Of a stretch of 64,000 bases of DNA, positions 53,606 through 62,711 are shown piece after piece. Numbering within the stretch: position 1 is the first letter of the stretch; each line of letters starts with the position of its first letter. Below the pieces are notes generated by a model, which worked only from the letters and a program-made list of their open reading frames with translations, searched no databases and had not been told where the DNA came from. Made by a program: the position numbers and the translations under genes. The stretch comes from Pseudomonas sp. MRSN 12121 (GTDB lineage Bacteria > Pseudomonadota > Gammaproteobacteria > Pseudomonadales > Pseudomonadaceae): contig NZ_CP010892.1 in assembly GCF_000931465.1 (NCBI RefSeq), forward strand, positions 5,417,388 to 5,481,387, in the 5' to 3' direction.

Positions 53606-54082
53606 TCAGGAATCGCGGTGTTCGAATTCGCCTTCGATCACGTTCGGCTCGCGTCCCACGGGACGCTGCGGCGCGGGCCCGCCGCGGGCGGCCTGCATGT
53701 CGTCGGCGAAGGCGCGCTGGCGCATGGCTTGTTCTTCGGCACGCTGGCGCATCTTGCCGGCCATCAGGCGGCGGGTGATCGGCAGCAGCAGGAGCAGGCC
53801 GAACACATCGCTGATGAAACCCGGCAGGATCAACAGGCCGCCGGCCAGGGCCAGCATCAGGCCTTCGAGCATGGTCTGGGCCGGCAACTCGCCGCGGTTC
53901 AGGCTTTCACGGGCGCGCAACGCCGTGGCCAGCCCCGCGACACGCAGCACCAGCACACCCAGCATCGAGCCCAGGATAATCAGCAGCAGCGCCGGGAAAA
54001 ACCCGATCGCCGCACTGACCTTGACGAAGACGAACAGCTCTAGCACCGGGAACAGCAGAAAGAGCAACAGAAAAGGGCGCAT
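53606..54082 (-). CDS. fxsA: FxsA membrane protein
   Basis: A 158-residue protein with four hydrophobic segments in the first 115 residues (MRPFLLLFLLFPVLELFVFV is the family start) and a charged tail (KMRQRAEEQAMRQR to the end). FxsA in E. coli is known for suppressing F-exclusion of phage T7 when overproduced; the normal role is unknown. Start at ATG 54082. It lies upstream of groES in the same direction but is separated by its own terminator. Confidence 0.92.
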   Translation of the reverse strand: MRPFLLLFLLFPVLELFVFVKVSAAIGFFPALLLIILGSMLGVLVLRVAGLATALRARESLNRGELPAQTMLEGLMLALAGGLLILPGFISDVFGLLLLLPITRRLMAGKMRQRAEEQAMRQRAFADDMQAARGGPAPQRPVGREPNVIEGEFEHRDS

Positions 54083-54148
54083 CAAATGGTTTCCTCTACG
54101 GAAGAAGTCCTTCCAGTAGACCCTAGATGACGTCGGCAATTCGTGATT

Positions 54149-54880
54149 TCAAGCCTCAGCACCGGCCTTTTTCGGCCATTGTTCGGCGTGAGCCAGGAAA
54201 ACCAGGGCCTCGCGCACTTGTGTCGGCGTATTGCAGGGGCTTGGGAAAGGCAGCCAGTACACCCCTTGGCCGATGCGCAGGTGCATGCCCTCGGTGTCGA
54301 TGCCGACCAGTTGCGCCGCGGCGGTTTTCGGCAACCCGGCCAGCTCGACGTAATGGGCGATGGCCTTGGCGTGATCGCTGTTCATGTGCTCGATCATGCT
54401 CGCCTCGGCCTTGCCGGCGAACGGGTTGGCCAGCGTCACCTGGTCAATCCAGTGGATCGCGCCAAAGCCGCCGATGTAGCGATGACGCACCGGCTTGAGC
54501 AACCAGAAATCGAAATCATGGGCCTGGTGATAGTTCTGCGACTCCGGAAAGTACCGGTAATAGCGTTCGGCTGCCGCCTCGATCGCCGCGGCGTCGGCGA
54601 TCTTTTCCGCTTCGGCCAGGCAGGTCAGGCGCCCTACCGCCTGCACATCCTCGGCCTCGCGCTCGCCCACCAGCAGCGAACACTTGGGATCCTTGAGCAG
54701 GTTGTGGGTGTGCTGGGCAATGCGGCTGATCAGGATCAGCGGCCGCCCCTGCTCGTCCAGGCAATAAGGAACCACGGAGCCGAAGGGAAAACCCGGCATG
54801 GCCTTGGAATGCGTCGACAACACGCCACGGTATTCCTTGAGCAGTAATTCTCGTGCATGCTTGGCAGCTTCAACGCTCAA
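54149..54880 (-). CDS. HugZ-like haem/pyridoxamine oxidase-fold protein
   Basis: A 243-residue split-barrel protein of the HugZ type: an N-terminal pyridoxamine-5'-phosphate-oxidase fold (GVLSTHSKAMPGFPFGSVVP) and a C-terminal DUF2470 domain (EHMNSDHAKAIAHYVELAG). HugZ relatives bind and degrade haem; others have no known cofactor. The start appears to be a TTG at 54880, because AAGGAG lies seven bases before it and no ATG fits. It follows the family's usual N-terminus (SVEAAKHARELLLKEYRGVL). Confidence 0.85.
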   Translation of the reverse strand: MSVEAAKHARELLLKEYRGVLSTHSKAMPGFPFGSVVPYCLDEQGRPLILISRIAQHTHNLLKDPKCSLLVGEREAEDVQAVGRLTCLAEAEKIADAAAIEAAAERYYRYFPESQNYHQAHDFDFWLLKPVRHRYIGGFGAIHWIDQVTLANPFAGKAEASMIEHMNSDHAKAIAHYVELAGLPKTAAAQLVGIDTEGMHLRIGQGVYWLPFPSPCNTPTQVREALVFLAHAEQWPKKAGAEA

Positions 54881-55043
54881 TTTATGACTCCTTATATAGA
54901 ATCCGTCGAAAACGGACGGGCGTCTGGAGCAAAGTTCCAGCGACGCCATCGGGGCAATTCTCACTCTGCAGCCAGGCCATGCCCGCCGCAAGAGAGGCGC
55001 CTAACCAAGGACACCACTCCAGACCTGCTACGGGGGCATGCGA

Positions 55044-55802
55044 ATGCAACTCAATGACAAAGTAATCATTATCACCGGCGGTTGCCAGGGTTTGGGCCGC
55101 TCCATGGCGGAGTATTTCGCGGCCAAGGGGGCGCGGCTGGCACTGGTCGACCTGAACCAGGAAAAGCTCGACCAGGCCGTCGCCGCCTGCCAGGCCGCGG
55201 GTGGCGAAGCCCGTGCCTATCTGTGCAACGTCGCCAATGAAGAACAGGTGGAACACATGGTCGCCCAGGTGGCCGCGGACTTCGGCGCCATCCACGGCCT
55301 GGTCAACAACGCCGGGATCCTGCGCGACGGCCTGCTGCTCAAGGTCAAGGATGGCCAGATGAGCAAGATGAGCCTGGCCCAGTGGCAATCGGTGATCGAC
55401 GTCAACCTGACCGGGGTCTTCCTCTGCACCCGCGAAGTCGCGGCAAAGATGGTCGAGTTGCAGAACAGTGGCGCGATCATCAACATTTCCTCGATCTCCC
55501 GGGCCGGCAATATCGGCCAGACCAACTATTCCGCCGCCAAGGCCGGAGTCGCCGCCGCGACTGTGACCTGGGCCAAGGAACTGGCGCGCTACGGCATCCG
55601 CGTGGCGGGAATCGCCCCAGGTTTCATCGAGACCGAAATGACCCTGGGCATGAAGCCCGAGGCCCTGGAGAAGATGACCTCCGGCATCCCGCTCAAGCGC
55701 ATGGGCAAGCCGGAAGAGATCGCCCACTCGGCGGTCTATATCTTCGAGAACGATTACTACACCGGGCGGATCCTGGAGCTGGACGGCGGCCTGCGTATCT
55801 GA
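55044..55802 (+). CDS. short-chain dehydrogenase (FabG-like)
   Basis: A 252-residue classical SDR. Cofactor loop GGCQGLGRSMAEYF with the acidic LVDLN that favours NAD(H), NNAGIL, catalytic Ser in NISSISRAG, and YSAAKAG with Tyr and Lys. An unusual insertion, LLLKVKDGQMSKMSLAQWQ, follows NNAGIL as in the FabG-like proteins of this locus in P. aeruginosa. The substrate is unknown. I take the ATG at 55044, eight bases after GGGGG; one six bases earlier is too close to it. Confidence 0.88.
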   Translation: MQLNDKVIIITGGCQGLGRSMAEYFAAKGARLALVDLNQEKLDQAVAACQAAGGEARAYLCNVANEEQVEHMVAQVAADFGAIHGLVNNAGILRDGLLLKVKDGQMSKMSLAQWQSVIDVNLTGVFLCTREVAAKMVELQNSGAIINISSISRAGNIGQTNYSAAKAGVAAATVTWAKELARYGIRVAGIAPGFIETEMTLGMKPEALEKMTSGIPLKRMGKPEEIAHSAVYIFENDYYTGRILELDGGLRI

Positions 55803-55830
55803 GCCTTGCCCTGATCCGTCTCCCACAAAA

Positions 55831-55860
55831 AAGCCCGGTGTAACGCACCGGGCTTTTTTT
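55831..55860. terminator. bidirectional terminator SDR / apbC
   Basis: AAGCCCGGTG-TAACG-CACCGGGCTT with A residues before and T residues after, between convergent genes. Confidence 0.93.
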
Positions 55861-55873
55861 GTTCGCCAGCGCC

Positions 55874-56968
55874 TCAGTCGTCGCTGACGGTGATGTTCGG
55901 CATCGCCGGTGCCGCGGCTTCCTGCAACACGATGCGCGCTCCGACCTGGCGGGCCAGTTCCTGATAGACCATGGCGATCTGGCTTTCCGGCTCGGCGATC
56001 ACGGTCGGCTTGCCGCCGTCGGCCTGCTCGCGAATCAGCATCGACAGCGGCAGCGAGGCCAGCAGTTCGACGCCGTACTGGGTGGCCAACTTCTCGCCGC
56101 CGCCTTCGCCGAACAGGTGCTCGGCATGACCGCAGTTGGAGCAGATGTGCACGGCCATGTTTTCCACCACGCCCAGCACCGGGATGTTGACCTTGCGGAA
56201 CATCTCCACGCCCTTGCGCGCGTCCAGCAGCGCCAGGTCCTGCGGGGTGGTAACGATCACCGCGCCGGCCACCGGGACCTTCTGCGCCAGGGTCAGCTGG
56301 ATATCGCCGGTGCCCGGCGGCATGTCGATCACCAGGTAGTCCAGGTCGCCCCAGGCGGTCTGGGTCACCAGTTGCAGCAAGGCGCCGGAAACCATCGGGC
56401 CGCGCCAGACCATCGGCGTGTTGTCGTCGGTCAGGAAGGCCATGGACATGACCTCGACCCCGTGGGACTTGATCGGCACGAACCACTTCTGGTCCTTGAC
56501 CTGCGGTCGGGTGCCCTCGGCGATGCCGAACATGATGCCCTGGCTCGGCCCATAGATGTCGGCATCGAGAATCCCCACCCGGGCGCCTTCGCGTGCCAGG
56601 GCCAGGGCCAGGTTGGCCGCGGTGGTGGACTTGCCCACGCCGCCCTTGCCGGACGCCACCGCCACCACGTTCTTGACGTTGGCCAGTCCCGGCACCTGGG
56701 CCTGGGCCTTGTGCGCGGCGATCACGCTGGTGACTTCGACCTTGGCCGAACTCACGCCATCCAGACCTTCGATGGCCAGTTGCAGCATCTGCGCCCAGCC
56801 GCTCTTGAACAGGCCTGCGGCATAGCCCAGCTCCAGCTGGACCGTTACCCGGTCGCCCTGGACCTCGATGGAACGGACACAACCGGCGCTGACCGGGTCC
56901 TGGTTCAGGTAAGGGTCGGTGTACTGGCGAAGCACGGCTTCCACCGCTGCGCGATTGACGGCGCTCAT
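55874..56968 (-). CDS. apbC: Fe-S cluster carrier ATPase ApbC/Mrp
   Basis: A 364-residue protein. The N-terminal 90 residues are a MIP18/DUF59 domain. The P-loop ATPase has VASGKGGVGKSTTAANLA (deviant Walker A), DADIYGPSQ and the switch DMPPGTGDIQLTL. A CxxC pair, ICSNCGHAEHLFG, near residue 265 holds the transferable 4Fe-4S cluster at the dimer interface. It delivers clusters to apo-proteins. Start at ATG 56968. Divergent from metG with 190 bases between, as in other gamma-proteobacteria. Confidence 0.96.
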   Translation of the reverse strand: MSAVNRAAVEAVLRQYTDPYLNQDPVSAGCVRSIEVQGDRVTVQLELGYAAGLFKSGWAQMLQLAIEGLDGVSSAKVEVTSVIAAHKAQAQVPGLANVKNVVAVASGKGGVGKSTTAANLALALAREGARVGILDADIYGPSQGIMFGIAEGTRPQVKDQKWFVPIKSHGVEVMSMAFLTDDNTPMVWRGPMVSGALLQLVTQTAWGDLDYLVIDMPPGTGDIQLTLAQKVPVAGAVIVTTPQDLALLDARKGVEMFRKVNIPVLGVVENMAVHICSNCGHAEHLFGEGGGEKLATQYGVELLASLPLSMLIREQADGGKPTVIAEPESQIAMVYQELARQVGARIVLQEAAAPAMPNITVSDD

Positions 56969-57158
56969 GGGCAACTCCGATAACAAGACTGGAAAATCAG
57001 GCGGCTATCCTACGCCGGACACCGATCCGTGGCGAGGGAGCCGGCCGCGGGTCATGCCCGCCGGTGACCAGCGCATCCGGAAACCGGCCCGAAGGGTGAA
57101 AAATATGCGCCGGCGCTTTATAGTGGCCGACCTCCGTTTCATCAAGTAGCCGAGCCCC

Positions 57159-59210
57159 ATGTCCGAGCCACGCAAGATCCTCGTCACCAGCGCCCTGCCC
57201 TATGCCAATGGTTCGATCCACCTTGGCCACATGCTTGAGTACATCCAGACCGATATGTGGGTGCGCTTCCAGAAGCATCGCGGCAATCAATGCATCTATG
57301 TCTGCGCGGACGACGCTCACGGCTCGGCCATCATGCTGCGCGCGGAAAAGGAAGGCATCACCCCGGAACAACTGATCGCCAATGTCCAGGCCGAACACAG
57401 CGCCGACTTTGCCGACTTCCTGGTGGACTTCGACAACTTCCACTCGACCCACGCCGAGGAAAACCGCGAGCTGTCGAGCCAGATCTACCTGAAGCTGCGT
57501 GACGCCGGGCACATCGCCACGCGTTCGATCACCCAGTACTTCGACCCGGAAAAACAAATGTTCCTGGCCGACCGCTTCATCAAGGGCACCTGCCCGAAAT
57601 GCGGCACCGAAGACCAGTACGGCGACAACTGCGAAAAGTGCGGCGCCACCTACGCGCCTACCGACCTGAAGGATCCGAAGTCGGCGATCTCCGGCGCCAC
57701 TCCGGTGCTCAAGGATTCCCAGCACTTCTTCTTCAAGCTGCCGGACTTCCAGCAAATGCTGCAGGAGTGGACCCGCAGCGGCACCCTGCAGGACGCCGTG
57801 GCGAACAAGATCGCCGAATGGCTGGACGTCGGCCTGCAGCAGTGGGACATCTCCCGCGACGCGCCGTACTTCGGTTTCGAGATCCCGGGCGAACCGGGCA
57901 AGTACTTCTACGTCTGGCTGGACGCGCCGATCGGCTACATGGCCAGCTTCAAGAACCTGTGCAACCGCACGCCGGAGCTGGACTTCGACGCGTTCTGGGG
58001 CAAGGACTCGACGGCCGAGCTGTACCATTTCATCGGCAAGGACATCGTCAACTTCCACGCACTGTTCTGGCCCGCCATGCTCGAAGGCGCCGGCTACCGC
58101 AAGCCGACCGGCATCAACGTGCACGGCTACCTGACCGTCAACGGCCAGAAGATGTCCAAGTCCCGCGGCACCTTCATCAAGGCCCGCACCTACCTCGACC
58201 ACCTGTCGCCGGAATACCTGCGCTACTACTATGCGTCCAAGCTGGGCCGCGGCGTCGACGACCTGGACCTGAACCTCGAAGACTTCGTGCAGAAGGTCAA
58301 CTCCGACCTGGTGGGCAAGGTGGTGAACATCGCCAGCCGTTGCGCCGGCTTCATCCACAAGGGCAATGCCGGCGTGCTGGTGGACCGCAACGCCGCGCCG
58401 GAACTGACCGACGCCTTCCTGGCCGCCGCGCCAGGCATCGCCGATGCCTATGAAGCCCGCGACTTCGCCCGTGCCATGCGCGAGATCATGGCCCTGGCCG
58501 ACCGCGCCAACGCCTGGATCGCCGACAAGGCGCCCTGGTCGCTGAACAAGCAGGAAGGCAAGCAGGACGAGGTCCAGGCCATCTGCGCCACCGGCGTCAA
58601 CCTGTTCCGCCAGCTGGTGATCTTCCTCAAGCCGGTGCTGCCGCTGCTGGCCGCCGATGCCGAGGCGTTCCTCAACGTCGCCCCGCTGACCTGGAACGAC
58701 CACCAGACCCTGCTGAGCAACCACCAGCTGAACGAATTCAAGCCGCTGATGACGCGGATCGACCCGGTAAAAGTACAAGCCATGACCGACGCCTCGAAAG
58801 AAGACCTGACCGCCAGCCAGACCGACACCGGCGCAGCCGCCCCGGCCGGCAATGGCGAACTGGCCAAGGACCCGCTGTCGCCGGAAATCGACTTCGACAC
58901 CTTCGCCGCCATCGACCTGCGCGTGGCCCTGATCGTCAAGGCCGAGCACGTGGAGGGCGCCGACAAGCTGCTGCGCCTGACGCTGGACATCGGTGACGAG
59001 CAACGCAACGTGTTCTCCGGGATCAAGAGCGCCTACCCGGATCCGTCCAAGCTCGACGGCCGCCTGACCATGATGATCGCCAACCTCAAGCCACGGAAAA
59101 TGAAATTCGGCATCTCCGAAGGCATGGTGATGGCGGCCGGTCCCGGCGGCAAAGAAATCTACCTGCTGAGCCCGGACAGCGGCGCCAAGCCGGGCCAGCG
59201 GATCAAGTAA
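57159..59210 (+). CDS. metG: methionyl-tRNA synthetase
   Basis: A 683-residue class I synthetase. The HIGH motif is in NGSIHLGHMLEYIQ; the zinc knuckle has CPKCG and CEKCG; KMSKS is in GQKMSKSRGTF; an anticodon domain follows. The C-terminal 110 residues form the EMAP-II-like tRNA-binding and dimerisation domain (IDLRVALIVKAEHVEGADKL), joined by an Ala/Gly/Thr-rich linker near residue 560. It charges tRNA-Met and tRNA-fMet. Ends before a terminator that separates it from rnf. Confidence 0.98.
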   Translation: MSEPRKILVTSALPYANGSIHLGHMLEYIQTDMWVRFQKHRGNQCIYVCADDAHGSAIMLRAEKEGITPEQLIANVQAEHSADFADFLVDFDNFHSTHAEENRELSSQIYLKLRDAGHIATRSITQYFDPEKQMFLADRFIKGTCPKCGTEDQYGDNCEKCGATYAPTDLKDPKSAISGATPVLKDSQHFFFKLPDFQQMLQEWTRSGTLQDAVANKIAEWLDVGLQQWDISRDAPYFGFEIPGEPGKYFYVWLDAPIGYMASFKNLCNRTPELDFDAFWGKDSTAELYHFIGKDIVNFHALFWPAMLEGAGYRKPTGINVHGYLTVNGQKMSKSRGTFIKARTYLDHLSPEYLRYYYASKLGRGVDDLDLNLEDFVQKVNSDLVGKVVNIASRCAGFIHKGNAGVLVDRNAAPELTDAFLAAAPGIADAYEARDFARAMREIMALADRANAWIADKAPWSLNKQEGKQDEVQAICATGVNLFRQLVIFLKPVLPLLAADAEAFLNVAPLTWNDHQTLLSNHQLNEFKPLMTRIDPVKVQAMTDASKEDLTASQTDTGAAAPAGNGELAKDPLSPEIDFDTFAAIDLRVALIVKAEHVEGADKLLRLTLDIGDEQRNVFSGIKSAYPDPSKLDGRLTMMIANLKPRKMKFGISEGMVMAAGPGGKEIYLLSPDSGAKPGQRIK

Positions 59211-59226
59211 ACCCGCTTGCAGGACC

Positions 59227-59263
59227 AATCCCCCCGTCGCGCCGTCGCGTGGCGGGGGGATTT
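59227..59263 (+). terminator. terminator of metG
   Basis: AATCCCCCCG ... CGGGGGGATT with inner pairing of GCG and CGC, followed by TTT. It separates metG from the rnf operon. Confidence 0.85.
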
Positions 59264-59343
59264 TCATATCTGGATGGGCCTGCGCCCTTGCCGGATAATT
59301 GCCTAGTCTTCAGCTATGCACTCCGCCCTTACCGGCCACGAAC

Positions 59344-59922
59344 ATGACCGAGATTGTCCTCACGCTCATCAGCGCCGCCCTGATCAACAACTTCGTGTTG
59401 TATTGGCCGCTGGGCGTCGATCCGCTGTTGCAGGCCGGCACCGGATCGCGCCAGCGGGTGCACGCCCTGGGCATCGCCACCAGCGGCCTGATGCTGCTCT
59501 GCAGCCTGCTGGGCCATGGACTTTATCAATGGGTGCTGGTGCCGCTGGGCCTGACCGCGTTGCACCTGTTCGTGTTCCTGCCGTTGGCCGTGCTATTGAT
59601 CGCACCGCTGCTCGGCCTGCTGGCCCGGCTGTTGCCCGGATTGCCGTTCGGCGGTCTCTGGCCCTTGCTGCTGGGCAATGCCGGCGTGCTCGGCGCCTTG
59701 CTGCTGGCGGCCGAAGCCAACCGGGGGCTCGCCTATAGCGCTGCCCTGGGCCTGGGTGCGGGCCTTGGTTTCTGGCTGGTGTCGAGCCTGTTCGACGACC
59801 TGCGCCAGCGTACTCTCAACAACGATGTGCCCCTGCCCTTTCGTGGCCTGCCGATCGACCTGATCAGCGCCGGCCTGATGGCGGTGGCGTTTCTCGGTTT
59901 CAACGGACTGCTCAAGACATGA
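59344..59922 (+). CDS. rnfA: Rnf/Rsx subunit A, divergent
   Basis: A 192-residue membrane protein with six hydrophobic segments, full length for RnfA. The opening ISAALINNFVLYWPLG and the end PFRGLPIDLISAGLMAVAFL are clearly RnfA. The two cysteines that hold half of the intramembrane Fe-S cluster in RnfA are gone: LGLCP is here LGVDP (D26), and TTNCAVLG is here LGNAGVLG (A113). Overall divergence from the E. coli and P. aeruginosa proteins that I remember is high. The stop overlaps the rnfB start as ATGA. First gene of a five-gene operon ending with nth behind it. Confidence 0.88.
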   Translation: MTEIVLTLISAALINNFVLYWPLGVDPLLQAGTGSRQRVHALGIATSGLMLLCSLLGHGLYQWVLVPLGLTALHLFVFLPLAVLLIAPLLGLLARLLPGLPFGGLWPLLLGNAGVLGALLLAAEANRGLAYSAALGLGAGLGFWLVSSLFDDLRQRTLNNDVPLPFRGLPIDLISAGLMAVAFLGFNGLLKT

Positions 59923-61127
59923 GTCTGATTCAACGCATCGACGCCCTGCTGCCGCAGACCCAATGCGGCAAATGCGGCCATGCCGGATGCAAGCCCTACG
60001 CCGAAGGCATCGCCCGTGGCGAGGCGATCAACAAGTGCCCGCCCGGCGGCGACGAGACCATTGCCGGCCTGGCCAGGCTGCTGAACGTGCCGGTGGTAGA
60101 GCTGGATATCAGCCGCGGCCCGGCGCCGGCCCAGGTGGCCTTCATCCGCGAGGCCGAATGCATCGGTTGCACCAAGTGCATCCAGGCCTGCCCGGTGGAT
60201 GCCATCGTCGGTGCGGCCAAGCAGATGCACAGCGTCCTGGTCGACGAATGCACCGGTTGCGACCTCTGCGTGGCGCCGTGCCCGGTGGACTGCATCGAGA
60301 TGCACCCGCTGCCCCGCGGCACGGTCGTGGCGATCGTCGGTGGCCTGGCCACCAGCCCCGAAGAACAACGCGCCAGGACCGCCAAGCGCGATCATGCACG
60401 ACTGCGTTTCGAGCGCCGCAACGCCCGGCTGGAACGCGAAGAACAACGCAAGCAGGTCGAGCGCGCCGCGCGGGCGCAGCGGGCCGAGCAACCCGGCACC
60501 GGCAGCGCGAACCCGGTACAGGCCGCCATCGAGCGGGTACGGGCGCAAAAAGCCGCTGCGGTGGATGCGGCGGTGAAAAAAGCCAAGATCGACCTGGCGA
60601 TGAGCCGGGCCCAGTTGAACAAATCGCTGAAAGCCTTCGGCCATCCGCCCACCTTCGAGCAGCAGGCGCAACTGATTGTCCTGCAACGCCAGTTCGAAGC
60701 CGCCGAACAGGCCCTCGCCCAACTCGAAAACACAGTAGAAACGGTTGCCGCTCCAGCTCCTGCCAAGGACGCCGAGCTCAAGCGGGCGAAGATCCAGCTG
60801 GCCATGCGGCGCGCGGAACTGAAAAAAGCCCAGGACAACCAGGCGCCGGCCGAGCAACTGGCCAGTCTCGCCCAGACGCTGAAGGACGCGGAGCAGGCCC
60901 TGCACCAAGCCGAGGAGGCCTGCGGCAAGCCGGCGCCCGATCTCGTGCGGGTCGAGAAGCGCCCGATCGACGCGCGCCTGCGGCAGTTGAAAACCGAGCT
61001 GGCTTACGCCCGAGCAGAAGTCAGCAAGCTGGAACGTCACGGCGACACCCCAGCGGCGCAACTGGCCGAGGCCCGCGAGCGACTGGCCGAAGCCGAGCGC
61101 CAGGTACACGCCCATGACGCCCCTTGA
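59919..61127 (+). CDS. rnfB: RnfB with RnfC-like C-terminal tail
   Basis: A 402-residue protein, twice the usual RnfB length. Residues 1-140 are RnfB without the N-terminal membrane helix: it begins at LIQRIDALLPQTQCGKCG. The first cluster has C16, C19, C24 and C40; two ferredoxin-like sets follow, CIGCTKCIQACP and CTGCDLCVAPCP. After about residue 145 come 250 residues of charged helix with three units marked KKAKIDLAMSRAQLNK, KRAKIQLAMRRAELKK and RQLKTELAYARAEVSK, like the helical repeats at the end of RnfC. No NADH or FMN site of RnfC is present. It overlaps rnfD by 14 bases. Confidence 0.85.
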   Translation: MSLIQRIDALLPQTQCGKCGHAGCKPYAEGIARGEAINKCPPGGDETIAGLARLLNVPVVELDISRGPAPAQVAFIREAECIGCTKCIQACPVDAIVGAAKQMHSVLVDECTGCDLCVAPCPVDCIEMHPLPRGTVVAIVGGLATSPEEQRARTAKRDHARLRFERRNARLEREEQRKQVERAARAQRAEQPGTGSANPVQAAIERVRAQKAAAVDAAVKKAKIDLAMSRAQLNKSLKAFGHPPTFEQQAQLIVLQRQFEAAEQALAQLENTVETVAAPAPAKDAELKRAKIQLAMRRAELKKAQDNQAPAEQLASLAQTLKDAEQALHQAEEACGKPAPDLVRVEKRPIDARLRQLKTELAYARAEVSKLERHGDTPAAQLAEARERLAEAERQVHAHDAP

Positions 61128-62103
61128 ACAACCGGACGAACGCCTGCGCCACGCCATGCGGCGGGTCCTGCTGGCGACCCTGCCGGGGTTGCTGGCACTG
61201 GTCTGGTGGTTTGGCTGGGGCGTCCCGATCAACCTGCTGCTGGCTACTGTCACCGCCCTCGCCGTCGAGGCCGCGGTACTCAGGCTGCGCGGCTGGCCAT
61301 GGCGGCCGTTTCTTGGCGATGGCAGCGCGCTGGTCAGCGCTACGCTGCTCGCCCTGGCCCTGCCGCCATATTGCCCATGGTGGCTGACCGTCGGCGCGGC
61401 CGCCGGCGCCTTGCTGTTCGGCAAGCACCTGTATGGCGGGGTCGGCAAGAACCCGTTCAACCCGGCCATGCTCGGCTATGCCCTGGTGCTGGTGTCGTTT
61501 CCGCAGCAAATGACCCACTGGCCCGCGCCCCATGGCCTGGACCTGCTGGCGGGCCTGCAACAGGTCTTCGGCATCTCCGGCAGCGCCCCCGACGCCTGGG
61601 CCCAGGCCACGGCACTCGACAGCCTGCGGATCGACAAGAGCCTGACCATCGATGAACTCTTCGCCGGTAACGGCGCTTTCGGCCATGTCGGCGGCCGGGG
61701 CGTGGAATGGATCAACCTGGCCTTTCTGGCCGGTGGCGCCTTCTTGTTGCAGCAACGGGTATTCAGCTGGCACGCGCCGGCCGGCATGCTCGGCAGCCTG
61801 TTCGTCATCAGCCTGCTGTGCTGGAACGGCTCCGGGTCCGACTCCCACGGCTCGCCGGTTTTCCATCTGCTGACGGGCGCGACCATGCTCGGCGCGTTCT
61901 TTATCGTCACCGAGCCGGTTTCCGGCCCCCGAAGCGCCAGGGCCCGCCTGCTGTTCGGCGCTGGCGTCGGCCTGCTGACCTACCTGATCCGCACCTGGGG
62001 CGGCTACCCGGACGGCGTCGCCTTCGCGGTGCTGCTGATGAACCTCGCGGTCCCGGCCCTGGAACGCCTGGCCGCCGCGCCCCGCGAGCCGTCCCTGCCA
62101 TGA
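61114..62103 (+). CDS. rnfD: Rnf subunit D
   Basis: A 329-residue membrane protein with about ten hydrophobic segments. KHLYGGVGKNPFNPAMLGYA is the family's strongest motif. The region of covalent FMN attachment reads HLLTGATMLGAFFIVTEPVSG; the Thr of the attachment motif is kept. It should carry FMN facing the periplasm and pass electrons onward with RnfG. It starts inside the end of rnfB and its stop overlaps rnfG as ATGA. There is no rnfC between rnfB and this gene. Confidence 0.9.
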   Translation: MTPLEQPDERLRHAMRRVLLATLPGLLALVWWFGWGVPINLLLATVTALAVEAAVLRLRGWPWRPFLGDGSALVSATLLALALPPYCPWWLTVGAAAGALLFGKHLYGGVGKNPFNPAMLGYALVLVSFPQQMTHWPAPHGLDLLAGLQQVFGISGSAPDAWAQATALDSLRIDKSLTIDELFAGNGAFGHVGGRGVEWINLAFLAGGAFLLQQRVFSWHAPAGMLGSLFVISLLCWNGSGSDSHGSPVFHLLTGATMLGAFFIVTEPVSGPRSARARLLFGAGVGLLTYLIRTWGGYPDGVAFAVLLMNLAVPALERLAAAPREPSLP

Positions 62104-62711
62104 GCCGCGCAACGGGCCTGGGCATGCTGCTCCTGCTGGCGGTGGGCGGCGCCTGCGGTACGTTCTTCGTCCAGCAGGTCACAGCGCCGCGTATCGAGTG
62201 CGAACAACGCGCCATCCAGGCCCGCGAGCTGTTGCAGATCCTGCCGGCCGAGAGCTACGACAACCAGCCGCTGGATCATCCCCTGCCCCTGGATAACGTG
62301 CCGCTGGACCACAGCACGCTGCTCGGCGGTTACCGCGCCAGCCGCAACGGCCAAGCCAGCGCCGTGCTGCTGCGCAGCCAGGTCAGCGGCTATGGCGGCC
62401 CGATCGAACTGCTGATCGCGATCACCGCCGATGGCAAGCTGCTGGGCAGCAAACCGCTGAGACACGCCGAGACACCCGGGCTGGGCGCGCGCATCGCCGA
62501 ACGCCCCGGCGCCTGGCTGCAAGGGTTTATCGGTAAGTCCCTGGAAGATCCGGGCGACGCGGGCTGGGGCCTGAAAAAGGACCACGGTCAATTCGACCAG
62601 ATGGCGGGGGCGACCATCACCTCACGGGCCGTGATCGATGGGATCCACGACAGCCTGCGCTACTTCGACGCGCATCGTGAGCAACTGCTGGGAAATCCTG
62701 CCCATGAATAA
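62100..62711 (+). CDS. rnfG: Rnf subunit G
   Basis: A 203-residue protein with one N-terminal membrane helix (GLGMLLLLAVGGACGTFFV) and a periplasmic FMN-binding domain. HAETPGLGARI and the attachment motif DQMAGATITSRAVIDGI are typical; the Thr that binds FMN through a phosphoester is present, with Ala for the usual Ser before Gly. Its stop overlaps rnfE by eight bases. Confidence 0.9.
   Translation: MSRATGLGMLLLLAVGGACGTFFVQQVTAPRIECEQRAIQARELLQILPAESYDNQPLDHPLPLDNVPLDHSTLLGGYRASRNGQASAVLLRSQVSGYGGPIELLIAITADGKLLGSKPLRHAETPGLGARIAERPGAWLQGFIGKSLEDPGDAGWGLKKDHGQFDQMAGATITSRAVIDGIHDSLRYFDAHREQLLGNPAHE

Noticed and set aside
57097..57112. TTTTTCAC on the minus strand before apbC
   Set aside because: Only 9 of 13 positions of the ColR consensus match and no link to ColR targets is known.
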